From assembly GCF_037975245.1 (NCBI RefSeq), contig NC_092569.1, positions 18,657,001 through 18,721,000 on the forward strand: a stretch of DNA of 64,000 nucleotides, written 5' to 3'. Source of the stretch: Apostichopus japonicus. Taxonomy: Eukaryota; Echinodermata; Holothuroidea; Aspidochirotida; Stichopodidae. Positions 48,101 to 62,700 of this stretch are shown here, piece after piece. How positions within the stretch are numbered: position 1 is the first letter of the stretch; each line of letters opens with the position of its first letter. Position numbers and translations under genes: made by a program. The notes under the pieces are model-generated. The model had not been told where the DNA came from. It saw only the letters and a program-made list of their open reading frames with translations, and ran no database searches.

Positions 48101-51100
48101 ACTGCTGTATATTGGCATTTTATTCGTAGTAATCTAGTATGCGTTAATTTTTCTCATCATATTTTAGGTAACGTGATCATTGCAGTCATATATTTTCGTT
48201 ATTACCACTTCAACTACATTTCCATTTCGTCGACTTCTACGATAAACTATCGATGTCTATTAGCAAGATTCTGATTCCAACGTTTTCGTATTTTTATACA
48301 ATATAAAACGATTTCAGAAACAAAACTTTCTTAAGAGAATTCGGTTGTTTTTAACAGTAAACACTGTCTCAATATCAAATTTCATAATTATTAAATCGTT
48401 TTAAACTCACTTTCCATTCTTTTATTACAGAATGCCCGACATACTCCCCTAGATGATATAGACAGCAAAATTCCACGTATGTATTATTTTGCCATTGATA
48501 TCCTAGCAACTTTTGTTACACTTTATAGCAAACTCTGATCGATTGTTTCAAATATATCTTATTTTGTCAAAAAAATATACATTTTTATGATATATTCTTA
48601 CCCCAATCGCATGGTTTTATCTTTATTAACATATTTTTTTGTTAACTAAAAGCTCGACGATGTTTATCAACCCCTATGGAGGTTATTTTATACAGCCTCA
48701 GTTTATTGTTCAGGAAAGAAGCAAATATTTCCGTTGTTTAGCTTGGTGACTTTTTGTTCTGTTTTGTTTTCATTTATTGATACTCATTACGAAACTAATT
48801 GTTGTCAAGTTCTAGGTTAAATGAATTTGAGCAGCTTCAAAAAATGTGAAAACACAATAATTTCATATCGTGTGGACACACAACGTTTTTGTCCATATTT
48901 ATAATGCTATGCGATAATAATGTTGATTCTTTTCCAATACTGTTATGAACATGATAACTATTATTACACCAAGAAATCAATCATGCACCACGCTGATGAG
49001 AATTTACTACAAAAATTAACATTGCATTGATCAATGTAAACGGGTTTTTTTCACGGTAGGACCGATAGAAATTATTCAAGTCGTTGCAATTTCCATTCTT
49101 CTTCATTTGTTGTGCTCCTTTATATGATAAGTCGTTTTCATTTTCTTTAAATCGCTTAAAACATTTTTAATTCTTCGCCAACAGTATTGAAGGAAATATC
49201 AGCATCATAAATGAAAACACTTGCTGTTTGTAAATAAATTGTTTAAATTTCTTTTTTATTCATGTATGGTAATGTAAAACATCTCCCTTCATAAATTACT
49301 TACTATTAATTAAGAGCTATATGAATGATTTGTTTTACAGAGTCCTATTTCTTTTACCGTGAATCCGAGTTCCCCGTAGACTGTTACGATGCTATGCACC
49401 AATGTTCCTCCTCTGTCGACAGCGGCGTCTACCTCATCAAACCCGCTGGTTATCCGGAACCATTTGAAGTTTACTGCGATAATAGCTTAGAAAATGGTGG
49501 ATGGACGGTATGCGATTTAATATTTCCTATTTCCATTTCCTTTTTTTCTTTTCTTTATATATTTTGAATAACAATATTACTAACTTTCATCATTTTGAAA
49601 ATAACGTAAAATAATAATAAAAATGGCCTTGATAACTGCCATAGTTTTAATAATTGTATGTAGATTGAGAGTGTATTATGTGTTTTTCAGTTCAACGTGT
49701 CTAGTCGATGCACAAAAAGGTAATTATTTCCGTTACTGAACCGCTGTAGGAAGATGAAATTGGCAGGTTTGGGTTAAAACAACATTTCATCTTAATGATT
49801 TTAGTTTTTGATTATGTTCGATACGAAAACAAAAGTTGAAACATTAAAAGTGAAGTTTGTTATAGCCAGGCTAATCATATTCTTTTGTTCGAAATATTGA
49901 ACTGTAATTTTGGTTTTCTTTCATGTGTGAAAAGCACTTACATATAATGAAGTGTGGATGGGCGACGAATCGTTCATATTCGAATGAATGATTAAAACCC
50001 AAATTAATTAACTTCATTAAGGAAAAAACAGCGTTAGTCGGATTGCCTAAAAATGTCTTCTTTTGAGTAACGTATGGTTAGTTTAAAATCATCATAAAAG
50101 CTGGCTCCAAATTTAAAAAACAAAAAACCATTTCTTTAAAACTTGTTACATCTGGTTTGTCAACAGGTACTGCAACGTCGACTGGATGGATCAATTGACT
50201 TTAATCGAAAATGGGAGGAATATGAGGCTGGATTTGGATTTCTCTCAAATGAGTTTTGGCTTGGAAATGATAGAATTGCATATCTAACAAACCAGAGAAC
50301 TTACCAACTTCGAATTGAAATGACAAAAGCAGATGGCTCCATGTTTAACTTGTCATACGACGACTTTCGCATCAGTGACGGCTTCAGTAACTATAAACTC
50401 GTCAGTGTCGGACAGGCTAATCTAACGTCAGGTTCGTTGTAGTTCTATACCCTTTATAGTAGTACCGTAAAAAGCAACATAGGTCGTTTGCTAATTTCTT
50501 TGACAATCAAGTGTACACAATCACTTGAATAGAAACGATAATTTGGTAGTTTGATGCAGTATTTAATATGACAACATATCAAAATTTCTTACGAAAGTGT
50601 TCAATGACTTAATATAGCAAACACATAGTATCAGAAATACAATGTTAATCAGACATACTTTGCTCAATATACCTTCCACTGAAAAATCGGGATCAAAGTT
50701 ATTTACGAACTGTTCACTAAGTTTTGATTGGAAAATCAATGTTATAAATCATCATATTCAAGAACAGACAATTTTGATCCAACCATTGCAATCCAGACTA
50801 TTGTGATATAGACTATTATGATCCAACCATACAGTTGGGCTAGTAACTTTTGTTATTGGTTTGGGAAGTTATAAATGATTTTTAAATATACGAACAGCAG
50901 ACAACAACATTAAAACAAACCATGTTAGTCTCGTAAGATTCCACAGCAACCAAGATGGAGTAGTATCTCTTCATTCACCGTTATTGCAAGTTGTTTTGTC
51001 AGCCTACATAATAACTCTATTCTCTCCTCTTTGTTAACCACCATTTACTGAATGGACTGTTGTATACGCACTAATTTATTTGTGATTTCGCTTAAATGCA

Positions 51101-54100
51101 TTGTTCATTGAAACAATATTTTCATGCTATGTTTTTTTTTGTGCAGACGTCAATATCACTTTGTGTCCAACCAACAAAGTGTTTGGCAACTGTACTTGTG
51201 AAGGCACTTGTTCTGACCCGGACGGTTGCACTAACTCCTGCAGTAGTGGATCAACAACATGTGTTTGCCCTTCTGGTTACCTGATGGACGGTGATACTTG
51301 TCAACTCATACAAGATTGTGGATGTTACCTCTCTGGGGCCAATGATGGCAGGGGAAAAGTTTTGCCGGTAAGGTTCACCCTCGTTATTTAATAACAAATG
51401 TCTAAAATATCATCAAAACTGATATTAACTTCAATAGTTGTGTTCCGTCGAACAATGTCAATGAATCATTCCCAAGCGTAAACATCGAATGCTTGATATT
51501 TTTGATATAGCACATGTTTGCATGTTAATTATACGCAATATTTGCTTTGTTCTTGTGTCATTTGATATCTTTAGTTCAAAAAGGTGTGTAATTATTTTCT
51601 TCGAGCTAGCTGGCTGTGTTTATTTGATTTTTTGTTAGTTTGGGGCAATGCTTCATTCTAATGGTGATTTAACTTTATGTACATTTAACTTACAAATGTA
51701 TATAGTTTGAAGTTAATTCATCAAAGTTTTGTTTATCAATTGCAGGAGGGAGAGGAATACATTGCTCCCAATTGTCAGAGCAGATGTTCCTGCAGTAATG
51801 GTCAGTTAGATTGCGATGACAGCTATCAGTGCCACCCTAACGCAATCTGTGAAGAAAGAGACGATCTCTTGCAGTGTTACTGTAATGCAGGGTACACGGG
51901 AAACGGTTTGTTATGTACAAGGCTAGGACCACCTTCAGACTGCCAAGAAATATACGAAAGTGGAGAGAGAGATAATGGTATTTACCAAATCAAGCCAACC
52001 TCTTGGACTGGTTCGCCTTTCGACGTTTACTGTAACATGACGGAAGAAGGAGGTTGGACGGTAAGGTGCAGCCTTTTTTTTAATTTAATTTGAGTAGTAA
52101 ATAACGCATAACCAATTGGTATGCCTCTATTTCTAACTGTTAATGTGTTACCTGAATCATGATCGGCGGCGAGGAAATAAGAATAATTTAAAGATGAGTC
52201 AGTTGCTGAATGAACATAAAAGGAGCAGACAGAATAGATATGTGATATTTTTTTATATATGGAGAGAGTTTGACTGTATGTTTCAAGTATTCTTGGGGGT
52301 CTAGTTACTGGTAGTTCACGTTTGACAATAAAGAAAGAATGGTTGTAATGTTTTGTCACATTTCTGTCCAAGCTTTTAATATCGACTACGTTTCTGTCAT
52401 ATTACAGGTTTTTCAGCGTCATATTGACGGATCTCAAGATTTCTTCCTTTACTGGGATAATTACAAACAAGGTTTCGGTAGTCTTACCAACAACTTCTGG
52501 TTAGGCAATGACAAGATATACAGCTTCACGAACCAACGACGTTATCAACTGAGAGTAGATTTAGTAAATAGCAACGGGGTGCCATATTTTGCTAAATACG
52601 ACTTTTTTCGTATCAACGACGAAAATGACAACTACAGACTCCAACTTGGTAGTTATCGGTCCGAAAGCAATGCAGGTAAGTCTCTAAGATACGCAATTGT
52701 ATTAAGGGATATCAATGTTGCTGACAATGTAAATGTTAAAAGTGCTACAGAGGTCTTGACAATTTCTAGTTGTAAACATCAAATTAGTATATACTTGTTG
52801 AGGCTGACTTAATTGTGTCAGATGAACCGTTCTCCTGGAAATATATTGTAGTCGTTAATTAGCTTCATCTTTACTACTTTTGTTTTCATTATAAAGTTGT
52901 TGTTGAATTGACATTGGAATGTGATAATTTGAACGTACGCTTAGCTCTTATTATATTTTATATACGATGTCTTAACCAAATGCAAACCTGCATTTACATT
53001 TTTGTAACTCGATGGATTCATAGATTTTGAAGAAGACCAAAGACATTATACAAATCATTTAGCAGGAATGCATTAGCCATGAAACTGTAAACTGTGGTTA
53101 CTATGGATAACAATTTTCCGCTGGTTTGACAAACTTCATGTGTCTTCCCCCTATTATACAATACAATGCATTCAATGATAAACAGTCAACACCGTTTCAC
53201 CTTTACATACCTTTATACTCGGAACAAATCTCAACACGTCTGATTCAGAAAGAGACAGTTTAGGCAAAATTGAAAGTATGAGTATATTAAGCTTGTTTAT
53301 ATAGTAGCTAATGTTTATGTTCTAAGTGACTGTCTTGTTAATGAAGAAACAATCAAAATAAGGAAGGAAGTTTTTCTGATAAAGTCTGTTAGTTGACCAA
53401 ACGGAAACAACAAAATATATATTTCTGTGCTACATACAGCATTTGTTTGAAAAAAGATCAACATATGTTCACGCTGGGAAAATTAGTCAAAATAAATAAT
53501 AAATTACGTCTGTTTTATAGTTCCGTGCAATTCTAAAACCAATGACACGTTTACACTTTCACTGTCAAAGCATTTAGAAATTACATATTAAAGAAATAAG
53601 TTACTTTACCGCAAGCAATACTAGAACATATTCGTTTGACGGAGCACAGTGCATTCAGAGAGAATGACAATTAAAAAGTAGATACCAAAACACCATACCA
53701 TAAGCCCGCATATCATCATTCAAATGGATTCAAATATTTATGATATCATAATTTGAAAAGATTGTTCATAAACTGAAATATTTATAGATGAAAGATACGA
53801 AACATCAACAAGTAGATAAAATATTCACCATTTCAAATTATTTCCAATGCTAACTGAAGGCTTAATTGTGATACAAAATATTAGTTTGTTCTCTTATTCC
53901 GCGGTACTTACCCAGCCCCTTTCTCACAACTACATACCAAAAACGCTGCAGATGTAGTTCAATTATACTCTAAAAGAGATCCATCTGCAACGTGGTGGCC
54001 AATCTCCCACCGCCCCCCCCCCCTCCTCTCCCTCCGTAAATCAGACAAGGTTACTGATATTCCGTTCCTAGCAAATTTAATTTCTCCGCGGTTCTTGATA

Positions 54101-54448
54101 TTCACATATAACAATATGGATGATATTGTCTTTAACTAAAATTTGGTACATACGTATAAAATGTAAGCTAACTTTATTTTATCACCTCTGTTTGCTGCAG
54201 GAGACAGTCTTACTAATAATCACAACCAACAATTCTCCACACGTGACCGTGATAACGATGCTTGGGGTAGCAACTGTGCAACGCAAAATACTTATTATGG
54301 TCACCTTTATAACGGTGCGTGGTGGTACAATGTTTGTGGTTACTCTTTTCTCAACTCACCATATGGCCGGAACAGTTTTTATTGGTATCATCTACCTTCC
54401 GGTAATTACAACATCAAATTTTCCGAGATGAAACTACTTCGGGTATGA
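45134..54448 (+). CDS. Secreted fibrinogen-related protein, copy D (8 exons, 537 aa)
   Basis: Exons: 45134-45217, 48431-48476, 49341-49507, 50167-50431, 51147-51367, 51746-52060, 52408-52675, 54201-54448. The joined frame is open and ends at TGA 54446-54448. Domain order is as in copy B, with canonical landmarks in both fibrinogen domains. Exon 8 is the most divergent of the set: the loop is 10 residues (Thr-Gln-Asn-Thr-Tyr-Tyr-Gly-His-Leu-Tyr) with no extra cysteines, and Cys-Ala-His after the WWY motif is Cys-Gly-Tyr. The position of that His contributes to the binding site in tachylectin 5A, so ligand choice could differ. The exon 4 donor is gttcgt in place of gtacgt. Intron 1 holds a LINE fragment (46195-46824). 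Secreted recognition function is inferred. Confidence 0.85.
46195..46824 (-). mobile_element. LINE 3' fragment in copy D intron 1
   Basis: Closely related to the fragment at 32401 in copy C and at the same site. Both target duplications are kept: catttaatt at 46186-46194 and 46825-46833. Copy B has the empty site (ttcatttaattaatg near 9115-9130), which shows a real insertion. The minus-strand frame at 46368-46628 covers the end of the LINE ORF2; it is truncated and dead. Confidence 0.7.
47382..47450 (+). repeat. tRNA-like SINE relic (intron type), copy D intron 1
   Basis: Contains tatcccagttagtagggcaa, the same block as at 9671. Confidence 0.3.
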
Positions 54449-55107
54449 TGGCTAGTCTGCCTATACTTAACAGGAAAGAATCGTATAAATTAATAACGCT
54501 CGTTAACGATTCACTTAATTTGTGATTCTCTGCGGCTAATGTTTGACAAAAACAGCTAGAATATGTTATAACAAGATGCATAATGTACGGTAGTGATCTA
54601 GAAGACGGCTGTTCTACTGTTTGCAAGAAGACACAGATAATTTATTTTTTGAGGCTGGTGTTTAAGAAAAAGTATAAAAAATAATATGGTATGCATATTT
54701 AGCTTAATGGTATTTAGTTACATACTGGAATTTCAATAAAACTCTGTTTTAAGTAAACTAATTTCGCTCTGTATTTTGGAAAGAAAATATGATTGCTTTA
54801 TTCAACCTAAATGACATTGAAAGGTATTTCGGCTATATTGGTTGATTATCAAGAAATCTCCATAGTTAATGTTATGTATGCCTAGTCTTAATTGTAGTGG
54901 ATTTCACGACTCAGAAATAAAGAATAATATACTATGTTTTAATTATTGGTAACTACTTTACGGAATAGTTAATTATGGTACTTGATGGCTTTGACCAATC
55001 GGTTACTGTTTTTCCGATATTTTTTACACGTGCTTGCATGTTTATACTACTGCGTGTATCTTTTTTCTCTTTGTGTTGATTAAGAGTGACCTAAACATAA
55101 AATTATG

Positions 55108-55113
55108 AATAAA
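55108..55113 (+). promoter_or_regulatory. Putative poly(A) signal, copy D
   Basis: AATAAA in the conserved 3' block. An alternative AATAAA is at 54916-54921. Confidence 0.35.
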
Positions 55114-55120
55114 GAGAAAA

Positions 55121-55692
55121 TGTTTATCAAACTTGGTCTAATCGTTTCATTTTAATAAATATGTAGAGCTTCACACCTTGCGTGATGCGAGCAGTTAAAA
55201 CTCAATGAAATAGAAATAAAACACAAATGGCTTGCAAATATTGATCGGCCTATTTATAAATAGTATTATGACAAAATATAAGTAATCGGTAGTAAGTATT
55301 TAATATTTAACCAAACTTCGTGTATAATAGTTTGAAAGAAGATCGTCCGCACCTCTAACTCATCTTTCACAATAGATCACTTATTGCTCACAATATCGTG
55401 TTTATCAAAAATGTTTATCAAACTTCTCGTTTCATTTTAATAAATATGTAGAGCTTTACACTGGAGTGATGCGAGTAGTTAAAACTCAATTGAATACAAA
55501 TAAACCACAGAATCTGACAAAAATGGCAAACCTTGAACCGCTTATTAACAACTAGTATTATGGTAACATATAAGTAATCGGTAGTAAGTATTTAATGTTT
55601 AACAAAACTACGTTTAGAATAATTTAAAAGGAGAACGTCCGCACCTCTAACTCAACTATAACCATAGATCACATGTTGCTCACAATATCGCT
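55121..55692. repeat. Tandem duplication, period about 291 bases
   Basis: tgtttatcaaactt begins at 55121 and again at 55412. Both halves then run through the same landmarks (atatgtagagct, gtaatcggtagtaag, ttgctcacaatatcg) with scattered differences. The other spacers have one copy. Confidence 0.7.
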
Positions 55693-55932
55693 TAGGTCTG
55701 TTAAAGCGAGCTAAATAGATGCAATTGCTGTTACTGCAAGGACATATAAAGACATAATGGTGCTGAAAACTGCTCACTGTTAAGTGAGATTACAGTGAGT
55801 ATTCAAACTGATTAAGACCATTAAACTGTCCCAGCCTCCTACGTTAAAATATTTACATCGCCACGGTACCCTGAACAACCAATTACTCACGATGAAGTAT
55901 AGGCACGGAATCAACACAAGTTGACTACATTG

Positions 55933-56237
55933 CAACTGATTCACAAAGGAATTACAGTAACTATTGTACATCTAAAGTTTTGTACCACAGTAAAAACTGG
56001 ATCGTGCTGATAAATATGATAAATCGGTAGCATTTGCTATGAGGATTACAGTAAGACCTGAGGATATGTGTAATCCCAAAATTCCGAACAACTGAATTTC
56101 TTGGAATTACATTTATCCTCATTTCTTACTGTAATCCTAATATCACATGATACCGATTTTAGAACGATCCAGATTTTCCTTTGGTACAAAACTGTAAGAT
56201 TGATATTAGTAACTCTGTTTTCTGCGTGTATCGGGTG
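55933..56237. mobile_element. Palindromic fold-back element (about 305 bp)
   Basis: Almost the whole block is an imperfect inverted repeat centred near 56085. For example ttttgtaccacagt pairs with a later ggtacaaaactg, and ggattacagtaag with cttactgtaatcc. It is absent from the other spacers and flanked by tacattg on both sides (55926-55932, 56238-56244), a 7-base target duplication. No coding frame belongs to it; it is MITE-like. Confidence 0.7.
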
Positions 56238-56634
56238 TACATTGACAATCTCCGCTGCTGAAGTACTAGCCCCATCCCACTCCCCGGGAACAAAATAGTA
56301 CATTCTGAAGAACAATTAGACCGTTGCTACTAACCGGTCTCTGTTTCAGCAACAACAAAAAACACACGGTTAAGTTGCTTACTAATTTTACAATTTCGGT
56401 GCCATTGAAAAGGTAGTCTACACCCTCGCAACTTGACCTGTATTTGGAAGACACTTTTTCATGAAGGTTAATCTGTTTAGAAGATGTCATAAGATGTATA
56501 AAAAAAAAATCATTTTTTCAACCCTCAACCCAACAACAGTCTTCTGCTCTTACGACAGCTTTCCGGTTTTGCATAGAATGAAACTGGTGTTTGATCTCAG
56601 GTTAAGTTAAATATAGGCATCGGCCCCATCTAAG

Positions 56635-56703
56635 GAACATATACCACAGTTTGTAGAGCACATGGATATCTTGGAGACCCAAGTTTAAGTCCTGTTTTAG
56701 CCA
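56635..56703 (+). repeat. tRNA-like SINE relic (spacer type), D-E spacer
   Basis: Contains ccacagtttgtagagcaca and then aagtttaagtcctg. Same block as at 18899. Confidence 0.35.
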
Positions 56704-59700
56704 ATATCGCATGTGCTCTCTGTGAGTATATACATTCACAACGCACTTTCGTTTCATGAATTGAAGCAGAAGCTATAGGTTTAAATTCACGTTTTTTTTT
56801 TTTGTTTTTTTTTATAAAGTTTTATTTGTTGTCACGAGGCACACCGCTGGACAGAGCTTCATAATGTCAACATTGAGAGATGATTCCATAAAATTGTGTA
56901 TTGCTCTTTCAAGTGGCCCATGCTGTTTAGGTGTGCTGATTTACCTTACTTTACTGATATTTGTTTGAGAACAACCAGCTTCACACGTGAAATGTTTACT
57001 TGAAAGGCTAAGAAACGTGTGAAATAGTCGTCATGAGGGGAATCTGCAGTTATACTTTCTTGTCACTGAAGCTTCCATTTCCAGAAAAAAATAAAAGAAT
57101 ACATGTTATGATATGTTTTACGTTGTTTCTTCTTGTTTCTCTCTATCTTTTTTAGTTAAGTAGCACATTCCGCTGCGATACGTCACTATCTGAGCTTAAA
57201 TTAAACTTAAGCAATTCGAGTGAGAAAAGAACACAAGAACACGAAAACTTGTTGTTAAGCATAGAGTAAACCCGTATCGCATCCAGTATACCAAAATGAA
57301 GCAAACCAAAGATGGCAAAGCTGGATACATAATAGAAAACGAAAAATTTGCAATTGTGCATGGAATATCACATTACAAATAATTTATGCAACAAGTATTA
57401 TATATATATATATATAAATAGTATACTTCGTATCAGTGTCATAAAAAAATGTTCTCATAACGACAATTAATCAAAGTAAATTTAATAAAGATTCACTAGA
57501 TTCCTGTACCTATCAATCAAAAGGAATATTCCGTTTGCAAGAAACAAAAACAAAAATAAAGAAACACATATGATCGCGTTTAGCATAGCTTGTAACAATA
57601 ATCAACTTTAAAGGAGAAATACATTAAAACACGGATTATTTGGTTCATGGCTATTCGAATCCAATACCCAACATTAATAATTCTTTATGTCTTGTACGTG
57701 TATTGAGATGTAATTTATGAACATATTTCTACATGAAAACTTAGCATCGAATCACATTTTCTTGTTAAAGTAAAGTTAAAATATAATGTAATGTTATACA
57801 GTAACATAGTACCATTGTACTTTTATTTCTTGCATAAATATATCTGAGAATCCGATCATACGTACCTGACTAGCGTTCCATATTAAAACATGAGTATGCT
57901 TTGATACTTGAAAAGAGCATCTGGTTACTGACATCACAGCAGTCTATTGAAGAGTTATCTTACGTTGCGGTGCTCACAGTCTAACATAACTCCATAGTGG
58001 TGTTGCTTTGGCAATGACAGTATCGCTTGGCAGATTCATAAACTTAAGGATGCCCTGCATGGTAGCTGATGGTCGGGTTGGGCTTTGGGAATTATCGGTA
58101 AAAGCAACATATTGAATTCTGTACTTATTTATCATGGTCATAGCTACTATACCTAGTAACTGTATTCATTACACTTTGTAACCAAAATATTAAACGTCTG
58201 TTAAATATGTTCAACGAAACACAAATAATATGTTCAATATTGTTGCCTCATTTGCACAATCATAAATTGAGATATCAATGTAACTTCCCAATGTCAATTT
58301 CGTATGTAGCTTCTTCTAACTAGCCATGCATTACTCAAAGCATCCGTATCTGACATTACTTTTGTTCTTTGTACTATTTTGGTGTTTCAATCCTCCTTCG
58401 CAAACAAATAATACTGGTATCGAAACATCTGGTCTTTTAATTTGTAAATATTTTTAAAATACATTTTATTTCCCACAAACTACTCTCAATCATCGCATAT
58501 GCATTATGATCATTTATACTTCTGAAAACATATAGCTGTGTAAAGTCGTGGTCCATGTTATAACTAGTGTAACGCTAGTATTACCTTTTATGTCACTGAG
58601 GTATAATATTCAGTTTTAGTTAGATTGAGCAAAAGATAGTTCACCTTGAAGGTAACATTGAAAACCGCTTGATACCCCGGTAGCGTGTATACATCGAGCT
58701 GAGATATATAGATCACAGATGCCATCTTTACTCTGTTTGACAAATATCTAAGAAGGTTTCGGCAGAAAATAACCTGGGCATGGCTACTAATACAAGATCT
58801 TTCACTGATAGATAAACTCTCTTCCTCAGTCCCATTACCTTGCACATGTTTAAACGATGAAGGTAACAGTGGGAAACCTCAGTTAACATATTGCATGAGA
58901 ACATAATGCATGGGTACGAAAATCAGCACATTAACTTCACTGCACTGTACCACACTCAGGTCTGTGCAATGTTAATGGGACGGTGACCACATAGTCATGA
59001 CTGACTATGTGGACTAGTTTGGCTGCTATAAAGACACAATTTACGGTATAGAAACATGTCTTCTTTTTTAAAGTTATTCCGTCTTAAGATTTGTATTACC
59101 CTTACTAGCACTTGGAGTAACGAGATTATGTGAGGTATTGCAATATTTAACAACCAGTTACGAACGAGTTCTTTTTGATAGTCAAATTAGGTGGGTTACG
59201 TTAAATTCATAGTATACAAGGTTTAGGTGCTGCTGAAGTTAATACTGTGGACCTCTGTAGCTGTGTATATGCACAGTTTTGTTAAACGACTTCTAAATAT
59301 ATACCATTGCTATCCTTATGATACTTTTTTTTAAATATATAAACTATTTTATTGCTATTATAATTAATTTTATTATCATGTTTTGCTTTGTTTGGTTATA
59401 TAACTCTGTAGATTTACTCTATGGCTGCGATTTATTTTACAAATACACCCAAATGCTTCGGTCGTATTACGATTATGTTCTTTCTATTATTTAATAAATT
59501 GACACGATGGTCTTGGCATTCATCCAAATAGTCACACGATCTATAGCCTACGGTGGCTCTAAGATCAAACTTGGAAATGGCACGGTATCTCTTTTACCCT
59601 GAACTAAACTTAACACAACTTATGATTACGTTACTTGTTGAAAAGCCAAACACGTTGTGGCATCAGCTTTCTACCGTACTCTCCTACTTCCTTGTAACTC

Positions 59701-59781
59701 CTCGCCACCGTCAGAAGAGAAATACTTAAAATATTTCATTACGACTTCAGACGAGCATCAAACGTAACCTCTTCCATCACG

Positions 59782-62700
59782 ATGCTGTATATTGTTCGTT
59801 TTACGGCCTTTGCCGTAATGTTACTTATTTCGCTGACAACGAAGAACGCTGTCTCACAAGAACTGGTGAGTTGAGTTTTAAATATACATTTCCTTCGAAA
59901 CAAAATATTTAACATTTCTGGTACAATACTTCCAGAAATCTTGATATGGTAAAATAAAAAAGGTGATTACCTATTCTACAAGACTCGTATTTTCGTATAG
60001 CCTACATCGCTGCATTAAGGAAACACATTAAACCGTATTGGTTTGAAATTTAATCATGAATTTCATTTTGCAAAAGACAGTACTTACGAAGGTGTCACAA
60101 TTGTTTTCTTCAATTGTTACATACAGTATATTTTGTCTTCAGAATATAGTGGCAACTGTGACGTGGTTCATAGACCAAGTTAAATTAAATAAATATATCG
60201 ACAATGAATATTATTCTCCACTACTTAAACAACATTGATAATCGTATATTTTTATCTGTAGCATCCTTTTGGATACATGCTTTTCATGCAATAGTGTTTC
60301 AATTTGGTTTAATTTAAGCAGCCTTAACTACCTTCCATAATTGAAACTACGCACAGAATCGTTATAAATTTTAAATCTGAATTTGCGTCAGTAACGATAC
60401 CATCTTTCAGTTTGCCTATTTCATCAAAAAGAGTTTTCTTTCAATACGAAAGTGGTGCAATCTATCTGATAATTAAACTTTTACAGTTTTAATAAAATAA
60501 GTATATTAAAATTAAATGTTCTAAATAATTTCATAAATAGTGGATTTAAAAGGGATGTGCCGATTGAATGAGAGGTTGTATCATGTTTAGTTAATAGTTT
60601 TAGCTGCATTAAATCAAACAACCTTTAGCAGTTTATATATTAGTTTTATACGTTATTATAATATATTTTGGACAGTAAGGAAATTGATTAGTTACAACAA
60701 TTTAAAATTATCAACGAACATTGCCAGTTATTATCTTAGACAGAGAAACTTAAAGATAATGCATCGTTCTCAAGAAGCTATTTGTAGCTTAAAGCAAAAA
60801 CGTAGTTATACATGTCTCCCATACAGCACTATATTATAAAAACAGATATTTGTATATTCATTTAATTAATGTTGTTTGGTTATATTTTCTCTGAAATACA
60901 TTATCTTCTGAACTTCCCATTGTCATAAGTATTTTGATAACACTTATTCAGTAGTTTATCTGTTACTTGAACTGATTTTTTAATTTTGAAATGTTTCATT
61001 AATATATTTAGTCCCTTAGTTATGCCTATATCAGATTGGTTTTCAATGAAAGACTACTTAAATTAACTATGTTTAACTTTTTGGGAAAAATATCATTCAA
61101 TTCCATTGGTCACAAATTCTTATCGTTTTCATTAACGGTATAATATTTTCATTGCAAGTACGTTCATAGTATAATACTAATAATTATACATATGCGTTAA
61201 TCGAAAAACGGTTGTTTAGTGACTTCAGGTCGGTTAAAATAAAGAAACTACAGTATATAATTGAATGAAACATGGAAGATATCTTTTCTTTCCACACAAT
61301 GATGAGAAATTGATTTGATCATTTCAAAATTTGTATACAAATTTTAATAGCCGAATTTCCTTCACAAAGTACCGGGTATAAAAGTTACCAACTCGATGAA
61401 GTATATCCCAGTTAGTAGGGCAATGAATATAACTTCTAAGAATAACATTTTCTTGTATAATTCCTAACACAACTTTAAACTCTTCTGCAAAGGAGCGCAA
61501 GTATTTCTCCCATTCATTGAACATTACGTTTGATATCATTGATAAACTAGGGTAAAATTTAACCCATTTATTCTATAGCAACAGTTACTAGTATTCTGTG
61601 TGGCAGATAGCACAGATAGTATTGATTATAGATATATCTTACATCATATAACACTCTGTTACGAATGACATTTTGTACTTCTTCTAAAGTATTTTCTGAT
61701 TTGAATTCAGGTTAAACTTTCGATACCATTCTTTGTTGACGCAAATAGTTGTTGCAGCGTATTACACTATAGTGAATGCACAAGTTTGATCACCTTAGTT
61801 TGAATAAACGATTTATAACAAGTTACTTTTTTTTCATATATTGTTGCAATTCTTTCATTATGTGAAACAAATATATTGCATTGTTTGTATAAAAAATGGA
61901 TCAATTACTTTAATCTACTTAATGAACTTTCTTATATAACGGAACTTATATTTACTAGAACTATGTGTTTAAGAGGTTCATGACCTTCTAATGGATTTCA
62001 ATAAGAAGGTACTTGGCAATGCTAAGAATGAGTAAACTGTTCTTCAAGTAAAACATTTGATAACAATCACATCACATTTTAGGTAACGTGACCATTACAG
62101 GCATATATTTTCTTCATTACCACATTAACTAAATTTCATTTACTCGACTTCTAAGGTAAACTATTGATGTTTAGTTGCAAGAGTCTGATTCCAACTTTTT
62201 CGTTTTATATGCAATATAAACAAATTTTAGAAACCCAAAATTCCTTAAGGAATTCAGTTGTTTATTAACAGTAAACACCGTTTAAATATCTACTTTCATA
62301 ATTATTAAATCGTTTTAAGCTCACTTTTCCCTTCTTTTATTGCAGAATGCCAGACAACCTCCCCTCGAGGATATAGACAGCACAATTCCACGTACGTATT
62401 ATTTTATTTTGCTTTTAATACCCTAACAACTGTTGTTACACTTTATAGCAAAACTCTGATCGATTGCTTCAAAACATATTTTTTTTTGTAAAACAAATGT
62501 ACATTTTTATGATATATTCATACCCCAATCAATTCTTTTTTATCTACATTGACATATTTGTTTGTTAACTAAAAGCTCGACGAGCTTTATCAACCTTTAT
62601 GGAGATTATCCTAAAAAACCTCAGTTTATCGTTCAGGATAGAAGCAAATATTTTCGCTATTTAGCTTGGTGTTTTTTTTTTCATCTATTGATATTAATTA

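Larger units (their letters stand above)
54449..59781. other. Spacer between copies D and E
   Basis: A 5.3 kb spacer with no convincing gene. It matches the other spacers but has its own changes: a tandem duplication of about 290 bases, a fold-back element, and a deletion that removes most of the ORF-like block near 58090. A tRNA-like relic is at 56635-56703. A short TA tract is at 57398-57416. Confidence 0.6.
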
